Shown here piece after piece: positions 10,876-23,700 of a stretch of DNA of 64,000 bases. Each line of letters starts with the position of its first letter. The stretch's first letter is position 1. Origin of the DNA: Mytilus galloprovincialis (lineage: Eukaryota; Mollusca; Bivalvia; Mytilida; Mytilidae); NCBI RefSeq assembly GCF_965363235.1, contig NC_134842.1:6537112-6601111 (forward strand), written 5' to 3'. Position numbers and translations under genes: made by a program. Under the pieces are notes generated by a model. It was not told the origin of the DNA. It saw only the letters and a list, made by a program, of their open reading frames with translations, and made no database searches.

Positions 10876-12304
10876 ACTCATTAAATTGAAATTTGCCCAG
10901 CAATTCTAGTATCGAACGCTTTGAAGTTTTAATACTGGTCATGAATGGTCGAAAACACCTGGTTTTTATTGCTATAAATTGTTTTGGAAAGATAGGATAC
11001 TTTCTTAAACAAATGTCCAAGATTCCTTTTACCGTCTTAAGTTGTGAGCAATTTTCTAAAGTGTAAAAACACTATGTGTCTATCTCTTGTTCTATGAATT
11101 GCGTTACCAATTTCTCAGATTATTTAATAACATCAGAATCATTGCCTGTTTTTATTGTGATACTTTGGGGTATCCGATTTTCTGGCTCTGCAGACTACAA
11201 ACTAATGTTTAATTCTATGTTGGATATCAAACGAAATATATATATAACCCTTCAAAAGTGAGCTGTGAAAGTATTCTGGAGTCGGTTTCACAAAAAAAAC
11301 TTACGACTGGTTCTGCGAAATGATATTCGAACTTCTAGCTTGATAAAAACAAAATGAGATAGAATAGTAACCAGAATAGTAACCGGTAACATGAGAATAT
11401 TATGTTCAAAATTGAAAGAGAGCAGGATATGTAGAAATGAGCGGACCAACCTGTTCGTCAGACGAGATCTTTTTGTAGCGCGTGGTCATATATGAGGCGC
11501 TTAACAAAATGCTAAAAACACGTGATAAATCAAGAAAAAAAACATATGTTATTATAATTAGTGCAAACCAATCTACCTTACAGTTGTATCATGTTTCTAT
11601 ATTTATAAACTATCTATCGATGCAGTTATTTTCTGTGTGTTTCAACTGCAGTACAAATTCACCATGTTTTACATATAGGGTTGTTAAGTTTAACAAATAA
11701 AAAGATAACCAGGAAAAAAAGACCAGCACAACATTATAACAGACCATGTCAACGACCAACATCCAACTCCTCCGATAAAAATTAGGTAAACACAGAAACA
11801 AAATTAATGGATCTTATTCTACTAGACGTATACAATTAAACAATGGTTGAATATTTGTATTTGTACCTTTAATTTGTAATATAATTTTACTTATTTCCAT
11901 ACTGTCCGCTATGTCCCAGTAAGTATAAGCTTCAAATCCGGTATGGTTTCGCTCATTGTTATACCATCATATATAGTTGCTTACATCAACCTTATTTGGA
12001 CTCTGGTGGATCGCTGAAGAATAGGCAATTATTTTATAAAGTTCAATAAATATTATGATTGAACAAAGATAGATACATAAAGCCATATACACAAAATGAT
12101 CATTTCAATTTAGGTTGTTTTTGCGAAAATCATCAATTTGACCAAATCTGTTTTACTTTGATCATTCTTTAGAAGAATAAATCAACCCAAGAAATGGAAA
12201 ATCTGATATTGCAAAATATAACGTATATGAAATATATACCTTTCAATCTGTTACTTACCTTTGTAATATGATGGTATTGAATTCTTATGTATTGACTGTA
12301 TGGT

Positions 12305-12312
12305 GATATAAG
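12305..12312 (+). promoter_or_regulatory. TATA-like box of the secreted-protein gene
   Basis: GATATAAG about 55-60 bases before the ATG at 12366. The position suits a short 5'UTR. Based on sequence and spacing only. Confidence 0.35.
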
Positions 12313-12365
12313 TTTAACATGTTCCTGGAATAGGAAACCCAGCAAACATTCACTGGAAATCAACT

Positions 12366-15300
12366 ATGACAAATGTGTTACTTTGTTTGTGTGTGTTTTC
12401 GTTTGTATCCATCGTGCATTCTACTGGTAAGTAATCAAGAACATTTTTGTAAATGTTTTGTTTTATTAGATTTTTTCTTAATGTATACTTATTGACCGAG
12501 TATGAATGTAATAGTAAGTTTATTGTCCCCGAGGTGCAACTATTTCCTGAGGCGTAGCCGAGGGCAATAGTTGTGTCCGAGGGGACAATAAACTTATTTC
12601 ACAAATATTCAGCCACTAAGGTTTTTTTTATACCGAAAGTGACAACAGACAATAAAATCCGGGGCTTAACTCTTTACCGTTTGGGTCGTACGCACTTTTT
12701 TGCTATAAATTTGGATTCAAACCTTAAGTCCTTGCCATTTGATTATCGACAGATTTCACCAAAGTTTCAGCTACACGTTAAAATGGCAGTTGTGTATTTT
12801 GGGATTGATCTTTGTGGTTGAATAAAGCAATTAAGCTATCATCGTTTTAAAAAGAAATCAGCTAAAATTTAATAGAAAAAACATTAGAATTGTGTAAATC
12901 TCGAATTATGAAAATATTGTGTTTGGTTGCTATAAAGCGCAAAAATCGGTCCGTTATGGATCTTTTTCTTTCAGGTTTGTGTTGAGCTTTATAAAATGGA
13001 GGTTCATTGAGTCATTTTTTTTAATAATTTCTACGAAAAACGAATACAAACAGTGAACATTTCTTAGAATTTCTGCCCATACCAGTAAAAACGTGTATAT
13101 TGTGGTTCCAGAGGCCAAATAGTATAAATAAAATGCATTTCTTACTACTTGTGTTACTAGTTTTTGAATTAAAACCATAATTCCCTCCTTTTTCCCCCTT
13201 TCCCCTATTTTCCCCTGGTTTACAGACTATCCCACATTGTGTGTTCTTTTAAAGATGTAAAAAAAAAATGCAGGTTTTACGTCTTTCTGAATATCTTATT
13301 ATAATCTAATATTTGTATGTGAAAGGTCAACTTAAAAATAAATATTACAAATAACATTGAAAATAAGTGATTTTAATCAAATTTTAACCGTCTGGTTCCG
13401 TAGCCGATGGGATGCAAACCTGTAAAAACTATTATCTATAAAAAGTCTTAGTTGATAAGTCTGTTATATTTCCTATTTTGTAAATTCGGAATTTATAGAT
13501 ATATTTTGAAATTCCGAATTTACAAAATAGGAAATATAACAAGTCTACTACATGTAACAGTAATAAGAAAGTTATGATTGATTGAAATTTGATCGTTCCT
13601 CAGCGGCAAAAATAGTGCAATTTTTGCCGAATGGTAAAGAGTTAATCAACTATCGTAATATAAAAAGGAGAAACATAGTCATACTGTTCATGTTCATATT
13701 TAATTCATACATGTATATATTCTGAATGGTAAGGTTACGTCATGCATTGACGTCAACCACATAGTTACATACAATAGGTAAAACGCGACCTCATGCATGC
13801 AACTCCCGCAGTATCATAGTCTCAACATTAGCCAATCCCGTAGCTGCATTTGAAATACCGCGAAATTCAATGACGCTTGTATTCAAATAGTTTCAACGAG
13901 GTCCAATAGTTGGAAACTTTTGACCAGTCCAATAGTTCAACGCTTGCAATTTGAAAAATTAGTAAAAATATTGTCTTCTTATTTAATATAGAAAATAATT
14001 AAATGAGGGATAATAAATTTATGATAATGTGTTCCATCAGAGACATTGTGTGATAACATTGTGCTAATATTTATACTTTTAGTGTGGTTTCCTGTTTTCG
14101 TAGCCTTTGAAAAGAATGGACAGTCGGTATATGATTCTTGGAGAACCCCATCGATGTGTAATGAACTACCAGCCATACTTAAAACTACAGACAGAGGAAA
14201 ACACTTGCGTAACCATGTTATTGATCACTGGACGGAAGCAAATATTAAAATGGTATTAGAATTAGATAAATATTGTCCTAAAGGAAAATCTTTTATAAAA
14301 AGATACTTTATTTTATTACATAAATCGAGGGATTGATATATTGTTAAAGTCCAGTGTCATATTCATCTTAAGGACGAGAACATGATACTGTAAAACTAAT
14401 GATAACCAAGTTTGTTTAACGACACGGTGAGCGTGATTTTCAACTTTCTAGTTCCCAAGGTAACATTTTTGTTTTGGCCGAAAGACATGTAACCATTCCA
14501 TACACATTATTTTGACTCCAAGCCAACCAGTCTTTTCTCTTATTTCTGAATGCCGATTGCCTAGTGGATGACATATCATTTTTCGAGTTTTTGATTTGCT
14601 AGACCGAGGTCGATACCACGATCGTTTGCACTCCAGGCGAGCACGCTACTACGAGACTACCGGCGCGGTCATATTCTAATTAAAATGAATACAATGTATA
14701 TCGTGAATTTATGAATAAAAGGATAAACAAAAAGGTAAATCATAAAGAAATTTATAAATAGTATTTTTCATAAACTAAGGGTATATATTAACGCCATTAA
14801 AATCCTTAAAATGAAAGATGACTGGGATATGAATAATAAATGCAATCTTGTTTATTAAAATGTGTCTTTGTAAAAATAGAAATAAACCTTTTCTACCTAT
14901 GATTACTCTAAACATACTGGAACAATTTAAACCAAACGATTTACGAATGGTTGCAGTTAAACGTGTACTAATAGATTCTGGGGCCCTTTATAGGTTGTTG
15001 TTCGGTGTGAGCCAAGGCTCCGTGTTGAAGGCCGTACATTGACCCCTAATGGTTTACTTTTATATATTATTATTTGGATGGAGAGTTATCTCATTGGCAC
15101 TCACACCACATCTTCCTATATCTAAATACCTCCAGAAACACAGAAACCAGACGACAAAAAAACAAAACACAAAAACACATCTAAGAATACTAGTTTTCTG
15201 TTTTTAATATTTGTATTGATAGTTTTAACTTCGTTCAAAATTTTAAGCTTGTATCTTTTAAAAATAGTTTTTGAACACCGGCGAGATTAGTGGTCCAAAA

Positions 15301-17571
15301 GTGATCATTTTTAGACGTTAAGCGGTTGCCCTTCAAACTATAAACTATTGTTATCTTTAAAAAACAAATTAACAGTAAGCGTAATGATCAATTCTCGTAA
15401 TCATTTACAGATAATGGCGATTAAAATGATTCCAACATTACAAAAATCTGAGATAATTCAAAAATTTAACATGCATTCCACTTGTAAATATGGTGTTCGT
15501 TATACATTTTTCAATGCATTAAGTATTTACAAGATAATTCACTTATTATGTATGTCAATATACTCAGATTTAATATTACTAAAATAAAACACAGTTATAC
15601 AAATTATATGATTCGAACAAAATATTATTGAAATTTCATAGTAGAAAACAAATATTTTTCAAAAAAGTGTAGTGTCCGTAACCAACTTATTATTCTGCCA
15701 GACAAGAACAGCTAGCCTACAGTAAACAAAAAGCTATTTTTCTTTATAGATTTGACACCTAACACAATTATAATAACAAAAGTTAGCACCTTTTTATTAG
15801 AATTTAGAGTTATTGCCCTTTAAAGACATTTTACACAAGTTGTTTATGTTTTTTTTTTACTTTAAAAATCTTCTCAACTGAATCTAGTATAAATTTTGTA
15901 TTTTATTTTCTTGTACGTCAAGAAACATAAGACACCATGGCTAAAATGGAACATATGGGTAAAATGCATTTATTTGCTTTTGAACAAAATATGACAGATA
16001 CAATGAACATTTAAATGGCATTTTTAAGCCACTTATTAATATATATTGAAAAGCAAAAATAATCATTGATGAAAGATTTAAGCAAAAAAATAAGAGGCGA
16101 GCGATTCAGGCTCTTGAGAGCCTCTTGTTATCATTGTTACTCCATTTCACTTTTTTTTCAAGGTTAAAGTTGAACTCTACCAAAAGAATGAACCGGTAGT
16201 TTGGTTGACATTTAATGCAAAAAATTCAAATAACCTAAACTGGTTTTCCAAGAAAAACTTGTATCAAAGCAGTTTCATGGATCTAACACCTTGTAGTACA
16301 ACGAACTATTTCTCTGCCGAAGGGTAAGTTTTTAAACATCGGAAGAAATAGTGGCAGGCAAAAAAGCAAGCGGCTATCAGTACTCTTTTGTTTTATATTT
16401 GGTGAAATGTGTGTATGTGTTGGTCTGCGGAAAGGTTAGCTCTGTCATACCTGCTGTAACAATACGTGAAAAATTGATGATAAATTCTCACCGAGTATGT
16501 CCATTTAAAAGACTAAAGTCTAAATTACTAAACTTGTCATTGAAATACATTAAAAGTTTAAACATTACTCTATTTTGTGTGATGAAATCAGAGTTTTGTG
16601 ATTTTATACAAGGACCATGTTTAAGATAGACCGCAATCTACAAAACTCACATGGGATTTAATCAAAAACAATAAACAGCAATATCCCAATGAAGAAAGAA
16701 CGAATTTGATTACGTCCGACTAGGAGGTACTTTATTAATGAAAAATATGCAGGATGTTCAAAAGATTATAACTTATATATACGAGTCTAAATTGAAAACT
16801 ACGTTCAAACCTATGATTGCGTTGGATAAAAACCGCAATTTTTATAAAACAAATTTCGTTGTAGAAGGGTCTAAAAACAGCACAAACAACATTTTCCAAA
16901 AGACCAAAAAAATGAAAGAGTATATTTAAACAAAACGCATTTGACTAACAGGTCGAACAACTGATGTTCTTTAACCCTGCTGACTGCTATTGGCGATTGC
17001 CAAATAAAATTGATCACAAGATGTAACAAAATGGATCTTAATATAAATTTAATACTAAACAGAAATTATTTTTTTTTAACTTGTGGCCACGATGTTATAT
17101 ATATATATTTTTAATATTGCAGGCATTTCGTTAATAATGTTCATTCACGGAGGTTTTACATCAATGAAAAATATAATGGATGTCCTAATGATTATGGTTG
17201 GTTCAGTGTAGAGGACAAACATGAAGTATGTAAATGGGGTCAGTTCAGCAAATATCCAGTGTTCATGTACACCAAAAATGGACGCAATTGGACAAAAGGT
17301 ATTACTATCTTCAAGTTGATAAAAACTACATTTCGGCAAATTCAATTCATTTCATCTTTGATACTCTAAGACTACCATACAAACAACGTATCAAGGTTTT
17401 AAACTTTAAACAGGTACATGAATTTCATAGGGTAAATTAGTCTTTTTTATCCTCACTTTTAAGATTGATTTGTCAAATAACAACATAACAAAAGTTACAA
17501 TTGTTAATTTGTATTTTACAGATGCTGTTACTGCCGATACCTTAGTCATTTCTGTTTCTATGGACTTATAA
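12366..17571 (+). CDS. Small secreted protein, five exons, 198 aa, family not recognised
   Basis: Exons 12366-12426, 14104-14252, 16163-16323, 17123-17298 and 17522-17571 join in phase (1, 0, 2, 1), with GT-AG introns throughout. The first 20 residues are a typical signal peptide. The mature part has four Cys (39, 114, 144, 160), enough for two disulfides, an N-glycosylation sequon at 179-181, and many aromatics, including a WFSKKNLYQSSFMDL stretch (97-111) and RRFYINEKYNGCPNDYGW (133-150). The protein is acid/base mixed with no transmembrane segment after the signal. Exon 2 could instead start at 14083, which would add seven residues. I believe similar proteins occur in other bivalves, but I cannot name the family or a function. 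AATAAA lies 20 bases after the stop. Confidence 0.8.
12516..12595. repeat. Foldback palindrome in intron 1 of the secreted-protein gene
   Basis: The left arm begins AAGTTTATTGTCCCC and the right arm ends GGGGACAATAAACTT, with inner CAACTATT/AATAGTTG pairing. The GC-rich centre is CCTGAGGCGTAGCCGAGGG. It is a short non-coding hairpin with a loop like that at 27760-27896. Confidence 0.8.
13463..13540. repeat. Perfect 78-bp palindrome with 6-bp target-site duplication
   Basis: The 32-base arms at 13463-13494 and 13509-13540 are exact reverse complements (ends GTTATATTTCC / GGAAATATAAC) around a 14-base loop. AAGTCT flanks it on both sides (13457-13462 and 13541-13546). It reads as an inserted hairpin in intron 1 of the secreted-protein gene. 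Confidence 0.85.
14570..14675 (-). repeat. Possible tRNA-like SINE head
   Basis: On the minus strand GTAGCGTGCTCGCCTGGAG resembles a Pol III A box, and a degraded GGTATCGACCTCGG follows where a B box is expected. The fold of a working tRNA is not present. No end repeats were found. Confidence 0.35.
14977..15125 (+). repeat. Dispersed mussel repeat (family D), copy 1
   Basis: Contains GGTGTGAGCCAAGGCTCCGT, a GAAGGCCGTAC block and ACTCACACCACATCTTCCTA. It is the reverse complement of the copy at 23287-23475. It lies in intron 2 of the secreted-protein gene. Confidence 0.7.
15665..16130 (-). repeat. Dispersed bivalve repeat (family B), minus-strand copy
   Basis: Ends at AGGCTCTTGAGAGCCTCTTG, which is the start of the family seen in plus orientation at 31265-31900. 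The shared inner block is the AGAGTTATTGCCCTTTAAAG type. It stops about 30 bases before exon 3 of the secreted-protein gene. Confidence 0.65.
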
Positions 17572-17590
17572 CAGAAAAATGAAAATCATC

Positions 17591-17596
17591 AATAAA
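17591..17596 (+). terminator. Poly(A) signal of the secreted-protein gene
   Basis: AATAAA 20 bases after the TAA at 17569-17571, the only canonical signal close by. Confidence 0.6.
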
Positions 17597-17785
17597 ATTG
17601 TATTTCGCTGAACGACTTATTTTTTGTTAACCTTAATCTTGAGAGAAAAGGACTCTTTTTTACTGGACTTTGTTTTATTACTACACAGGTACCCACTTGA
17701 ATATAACGAAAACGCACAAATCATACTCACAGAAAAGAGTAGTGGACATTATCATCATTACTACACAACTTTTCTTCCGTTTTTT

Positions 17786-19680
17786 AAGACTGTGTCTTAC
17801 TTGTACATTGCCACTAGTTGAAGACTGTGTCTTACTTGTACATTGCCACTTGTTGAAGACTGTGTCTTACTTGTACATAGCCACTAGTTGAAGACTGTGT
17901 TTTACTTGTACATTGCCACTTTTTTTGAAGACTGTGTCTTACTTGTACATTGCCACTTGTTGAAGACTGTGTCTTACTTGTACATTGCCACTTGTTGAAG
18001 ACTGTGGTTTACTTGTACATTGCCACTTGTTGAAGACTGTGTCTTACTTGTACATTGCCACTATTTGAAGACTGTGTCTTACTGGTATATTGTCACAAGT
18101 TGAAGACTGTGTCTTACTTGTACATTGTCACTAGTTGTAGACTGTGTTTTACTTGTACATTGCCACTTGTTGAAGACTGTGTCTTACTTGTACATTGCCA
18201 CTAGTTGAAGACTGTGTCTTACTTATACATTGCCACTTGTTGAAGACTGTGTCTTACTTGTACATTGCCACTAGTTGAAGACTGTGTCTTACTTGTACAT
18301 TGCCACTAGTTGAAGACTGTGTCTTACTTGTACATTGCCACTTGTTGAAGACTGTGTCTTACTTGTACATTGCCACTTTTTTTGAAGACTGTGTCTTACT
18401 TGTACATTGCCACTAGTTGAAGACTGTGTCTTACTTGTACATTGCCACTTGTTGAAGACTGTGTCTTACTTGTACATTGTCACTAGTTGTAGACTGTGTC
18501 TTACTTGGACATTGCCACTAGTTGAAGACTGTGTCTTACTTGTACATTGCCACTTGTTGAAGACTGTGTTTTACTTGTACATTGCCATTTGTTGAAGACT
18601 GTGTCTTACTTGTACATTGCCACTTGTTGAAGACTGTGTCTTACTTGTACATTGCCACTTGTTGAAGACTGTGTCTTACTTGTACATTGCCACTTGTTGA
18701 AGACTGTGTTTTACTTGTACATTGCCATTTGTTGAAGACTGTGTCTTACTTGTACATTGCCACTTGTTGAAGACTGTGTCTTACTTGTACATTGTCACTA
18801 GTTGTAGACTGTGTCTTACTTGGACATTGCCACTAGTTGAAGACTGTGCCTTACTTGTACATTGCCACTTGTTGAAGACTGTGTTTTACTTGTACATTGC
18901 CACTTGTTGAAGACTGTGTCTTACTTGTACATTGTCACTAGTTGAAGACTGTGTATTACTTGTACATTGCCACTTGTTGAAGACTGTGTTTCACTTGTAC
19001 ATTGTCACTTGTTGAAGACTGTGTCTTACTTGTACATTGCCACTTGTTGAAGACTGTGTCTTACTTTTACATTGCCACTAGTTGAAGACTGTGTCTTACT
19101 TGTACATTGCCACTTGTTGAAGACTGTGTTTTACTTTACATTGCCACTTGTTGAAGACTGTGTCTTAGTTGTACATTGCCACTAGTTGAAGACTGTGTCT
19201 TACTTGTACATTGCCACTAGTTGAAGACTGTGTCTGACTTGTATATTGCCACAAGTTGAAGACTGTCTTACTTGTACATTGCCACTTGTTGAAGACTGTG
19301 TCTTACTTTTACATTGCCACTAGTTGAAGACTGTGTCTTACTTGTACATTGCCACTTGTTGAAGACTGTGTTTTACTTTACATTGCCACTTGTTGTAGAC
19401 TGTGTCTTAGTTGTACATTGCCACTAGTTGAAGACTGTGTCTTACTTGTACAATGCCACTAGTTGAAGACTGTGTCTGACTTGTATATTGCCACAAGTTG
19501 AAGACTGTCTTACTAGTACATTGCCACTTTTTGAAGACTGTGTCTTACTTGTACATTGCCACTAGTTGAAGACTGTGTCTTACTTGTACATTGCCACTTG
19601 TTGAAGACTGTGTTTTACTTGTACATTGCCACTTTTTGAATACTGTGTCTTACTTGTACATTGCCACTTGTTGAAGACTG
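17786..19680 (+). repeat. 35-bp minisatellite, about 54 copies
   Basis: The 35-base unit contains GAAGACTGTGTCTTACTTGT followed by ACATTGCCACTAGTT or ACATTGCCACTTGTT. Variants recur in blocks: the stretch at 18407-18595 repeats at 18722-18910, 315 bases (nine units) away. A seven-unit block of 242 bases with the same two short deletions repeats from about 19061 and 19303. Short open frames inside it (VEDCVLLVHCHLLKTVSYLY type) are by-products, because 35 is not a multiple of 3. It lies about 0.2 kb behind the secreted-protein gene and 1 kb before the first FABP gene. Confidence 0.95.
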
Positions 19681-20065
19681 CATGTAGCCCTTAAGATATC
19701 TCTGTCTTAGTTATTACACTTATTTCTAGTATTGATGACCGTATGTTGCCTCACATATATCTCTTAATTATCAATAAATAAAAATAAACCTCTCTTTTAT
19801 ATAGACATACACGTTTCTCTCTTGTGTTATAGAGAGGCGAAGGATACCAAAGGAACATTTAAACTCATAAGTCGAAAATAGACTGTCAACGCCATGGCTA
19901 AAATTGAAACAAAACAGAACATTAACATTGATCTGTGCAGTATTAACCCCATATATAGTTATTATAAAGTCGGGTCTTTTTCTGACTATACGACCCATTA
20001 AAGAGTAAGATCAAACACTGCTCTGCTCGAAATCAAAATAATGTGTATTAGTAGGGTGACATATC

Positions 20066-20210
20066 CAGTGGCGGATCAAGAACGGGCCCACTGACTGCCT
20101 TGGAGAGAGGGTCCGCTCCGGTCATGCTTCAATATACCCTTTATTATCAACCAATTCCTATTCTGGAAAAGGGGGCCTGTGCCCCCTGTCCCCATCTAAA
20201 TCCGCCTCTG
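20066..20210. mobile_element. hAT-like MITE with 5-bp target-site duplication ATATC
   Basis: The left end CAGTGGCGGATCAAG and right end CTAAATCCGCCTCTG are inverted repeats, flanked by ATATC at 20061-20065 and 20211-20215. The inner CGGTCATGCTTCAATATACC is the reverse complement of sequence inside the copy at 43642-43800. No coding capacity. Confidence 0.8.
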
Positions 20211-20622
20211 ATATCTTTCTGCAGAATGTTAAATTTGGAACTAGCATGTTAAAAATCCAACTCATCTTGTCGGTTTAGTCAAAGGAGATTAGTATTCCTA
20301 CAACATTAAAAGGTTCTTGTCCCGAATATACATGTTTAAAGATCATTTACTTTGACGCTTTACGTGAACAGTCATCCATGCTGTACATGTTGTTGGTCTT
20401 TTTCCACTTTCATTTGCAATATTAGCCCATTGATATCATCTTACTTCTATTATTTACGCTTTTAGGAAAAAAAACATTTTTTTAAAAGTATACTGTCAAA
20501 TTTAAATAGATCAAAAAAAATCAAATGTATTTATGATACACTGTTAGCTTAAACTGACAAAAACAGATGTGACAACTCAAACAGTTTTTAAAATCACATT
20601 AATTTTGTATAGATATGAATAA

Positions 20623-20631
20623 TATATAAAG
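20623..20631 (+). promoter_or_regulatory. TATA-like box of FABP gene 1
   Basis: TATATAAAG about 90 bases before the ATG at 20722. The other two FABP genes have similar TATATAAR boxes at 28209 and 47227. Confidence 0.45.
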
Positions 20632-20721
20632 ATAAATAAAACAAACAAATTATCCACGATAGCGGATCGTTGCAACAAAGTTCACATTCGAATTACAATC
20701 TTATGTTTATAAAATAGAACA

Positions 20722-23700
20722 ATGGAAGTTTATACCGAAGTTGAACAGAAATTCGGAGGGAGATGGAAAATCTACAAAAGTGAAAACTTTGAAGCATTTC
20801 TACAAGAGGTTGGTATGTACAGATCTTACGTTGTGCACTTATTTCCAAGCCGCTGTTATGCACAAAACTATGTTATTGTGTCAGTTATTCTTTTATTAAA
20901 TCATGCATACACATGTAGATGATAATGCATGAGAATGGTGTGTTTACTTAGTTATCCGTAAGGTTGAGGAGTATACGAGTGAAGCCCCTCCCATTTTTTA
21001 TATAAATTCTGGATGAATGGACTAATATACATTTGTTAAATACAATTAGTACATGCAAATCACTCTTATATCGAATAACGATCATATGTTATTGGGGACA
21101 GTATTTTTGTCAGCCCTTCCCCTTCCCTTTGTTTTTTACAAAGGTTCTTTATGATATATTAGTGACCGTTGCAGATAGTAAACGTGTAGTTGAAAGTAAA
21201 AAACCAATACAAGTTATCTTAAGTATATCATGTTCATATAATACAGAAACAAAAACGAGAAAATACGAGTGAAAACAAAAATGACGAATTTTGCAAAACA
21301 GGGATGGCGCTAAAAACAAATTGTCCTGTCCCTAAGTATATAGGATAACGATAATATGATTGATATAATTAGTAATAATTAGTTGCACCAAGAGCACATG
21401 ATTCGAACTTATTGTGCATATAAACAAAGGAGACATTTAGTTGTTGCTTTAAATTGTAAACTAAATTTTATGAATAATATGCAAAATTAAACAAGTAAAA
21501 ATGATTCGGAGACAACAAGAAAATGAACGGTTCAATCATCCAACAAACAGTTAAAAAGAAAATCGAGAGTTTTATAAAGCAGAGGGGAATAATGACAACG
21601 TCAAGTTTGTATAACTTTGCAATATTTCAGAGCTTTTTTTAACAGTTTATTAGCAATCAAAACACAACAAAGTTTAACAAAAAAAGCAATCACTCAAACA
21701 AACAATCACTCAAACAAACAATCACTCAAACAAACAATCACTCAAACAAACAATCACTCAAACTAACAATCACTCAAACAAAAAATCACTCAAACAAACA
21801 ATATCACTCAAACACAATCACTCAAACAAACAATCACTCAAACAAACAAGCTGGCAAACTAACAACAACAACAGCAACAAATGATGACAATAACAAACAT
21901 AGTACGAAGTAAACACATACAATTTATGTAATTTATGTAATTTAAACTCCAATGTTCAGATTTTTAAAAAATTTTTAACCTTCCTTTCAGGGGTTAATGC
22001 ATTACTACGAAAAGTTGCAACAAAAGTTTCCCCTGAAACAGAACTCACTATGTCGGGAGGGAAAATTAAAATAGCAATGAAAACAGGTTTGTTTACTAGC
22101 GTGGACGAATTCTCATTGGGTGAAGAATATATGAAGGAAATTCAAGGCACTTGGATGAAGGTACATTATTATTGTTAACTTGTATTGTGTAGTCTAATAT
22201 GTTGACTTTTATTTGTTTGAAAGGTTGCAATTTTGTAAATGTCGACATTACAATTTTATCACAGGAACTCCCTTTGCAACTAAAAATGTTTCATTTTTAC
22301 TATTAAGTTTCGTGAAACTTTAAGGCGCTACAATGTTTTTCTATACTGGTAACATTTAAAAGTTATTTCTCTATGAGATGAAACACAGAGATCATATCTT
22401 GAACCAGTATACGCTAACAAATTAAACATATCTATGAATATTATATAGCTCCCTAAAAGAGGTGTGACTTTTGAAATAGCTAAATTTACAAAGTGCAACC
22501 TATAGGTTTTCTATTGTATTTTGAGCTGTCTTGATGAACTATACCTCCATTTTCTCACATTTATAACTAAAGGGAAACCATTATTAGTTTACTTAACCCA
22601 CAAAATATTGATGACACAAAAAATATATGCCATTACATACAATTATGCTTTGAATCTTTGTAATTTTATTCATTTAACCTTGATTTGATATTTTGTCATA
22701 CATAATATATATTTATTTATGTGATGTAATATCATGTTAATGTGGGGGAAGACATCATTATACTTGTATTGATTTTCCTGATTTAATAAAAACTTGAAAA
22801 CTTGATAATAAGTGTGTAATAAAGTTAGAACCGTTGAATAAACAGATAAAATAAATCGCAAAACAGATGTGTTAACGGACGGAGACAACTATAGCTTACT
22901 ATACGATATGGGTGTTTCTCTCTTTTCAAAGCCGCACGGTGACCTGTATAATTGTCACACCATTGTCTGTAATCTGCATTGACAGTTGTTTCATTGGCAG
23001 TCATACTACATCTTCTTTTCATATTTGAATATAGACGTACAACCAGAAGCTAAAATGTATCATATCTTTTTTTATATATCATCCTACAGAGGAGTAGTTT
23101 TTAAACTTTTATGTAGTGTCCAGGTAGTTATTGTTTTTGGCTTTCGTTTTTATCCTTTTTCTGATTTTGTTTTTGAGCGTTCCTGACGTAGGACGAACGA
23201 AATTTATAAAGTGTTAATTCATTCCGTATTTTGTTGCCAAAGAGAAATTTGATAACGGTCCCTTCTGTTTTTAAACATAAAAAAATGTGATATGAGTTTC
23301 AATGAGACAACTCTCCATCCAAGTCACAATTTGTAAAGCTAAACCTTTATAGGTCAAAGTACGGCCTTCAACACTGAGTCATGGCTCACACCGAACAGCA
23401 ATTCGTAAAGGGCCCCCAAAAATGACTAGTGAAAAACCATTCAAACTGGAAAACCAATGGTCTAATATATATATATAAAAAAAATAAGAATGTGTCCCAA
23501 GTACACGGATGCCCCCATCCGCACTTTCATTTTCTATGTTCAGTGGACCGTGAAAATGGGATAAGATCTCTAATATGGCATTAAAATTAGAAATATCATA
23601 TCATAGGGAACATGTTTACTAAGTTTCAAGTTGATTGGACTTCAACTGCATCAAATACTACCTCGACCAAAAACTTTAACCTGGACCAAAAACTTTAACC

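Larger units (their letters stand above)
6749..12365. other. Repeat-rich intergenic region
   Basis: No host gene is convincing. It holds a duplicated segment (7305-7462 and 9930-10084), a decayed reverse-transcriptase element with its tail (about 7495-8610), a palindrome (9162-9238) and a SINE (10650-10875). The stretches between them are AT-rich and unassigned. The promoter of the secreted-protein gene should lie at its right end. Confidence 0.5.
19681..20721. other. Spacer and promoter region of the first FABP gene
   Basis: Holds one hAT-like MITE (20066-20210) and a TATA-like box (20623-20631). Nothing else is recognised. Confidence 0.5.

Noticed and set aside
12573-12821. 82-aa open frame in intron 1 of the secreted-protein gene
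   Set aside because: Starts inside the palindrome at 12516-12595, has no recognisable domain and no splice connection to neighbours.
14570-14675. Possible tRNA gene on the minus strand
   Set aside because: A and B boxes are partial and the cloverleaf does not fold by eye; kept only as a possible SINE head.
17624-18910. Several 62-73-aa open frames of the VEDCVLLVHCHLLKTVSYLY type
   Set aside because: They are the 35-bp minisatellite read in rotating frames; no start context, splice site or conserved protein.
17786-19680. Regular repeats that could suggest a CRISPR array
   Set aside because: Units are directly contiguous with no unique spacers, and the DNA is eukaryotic.
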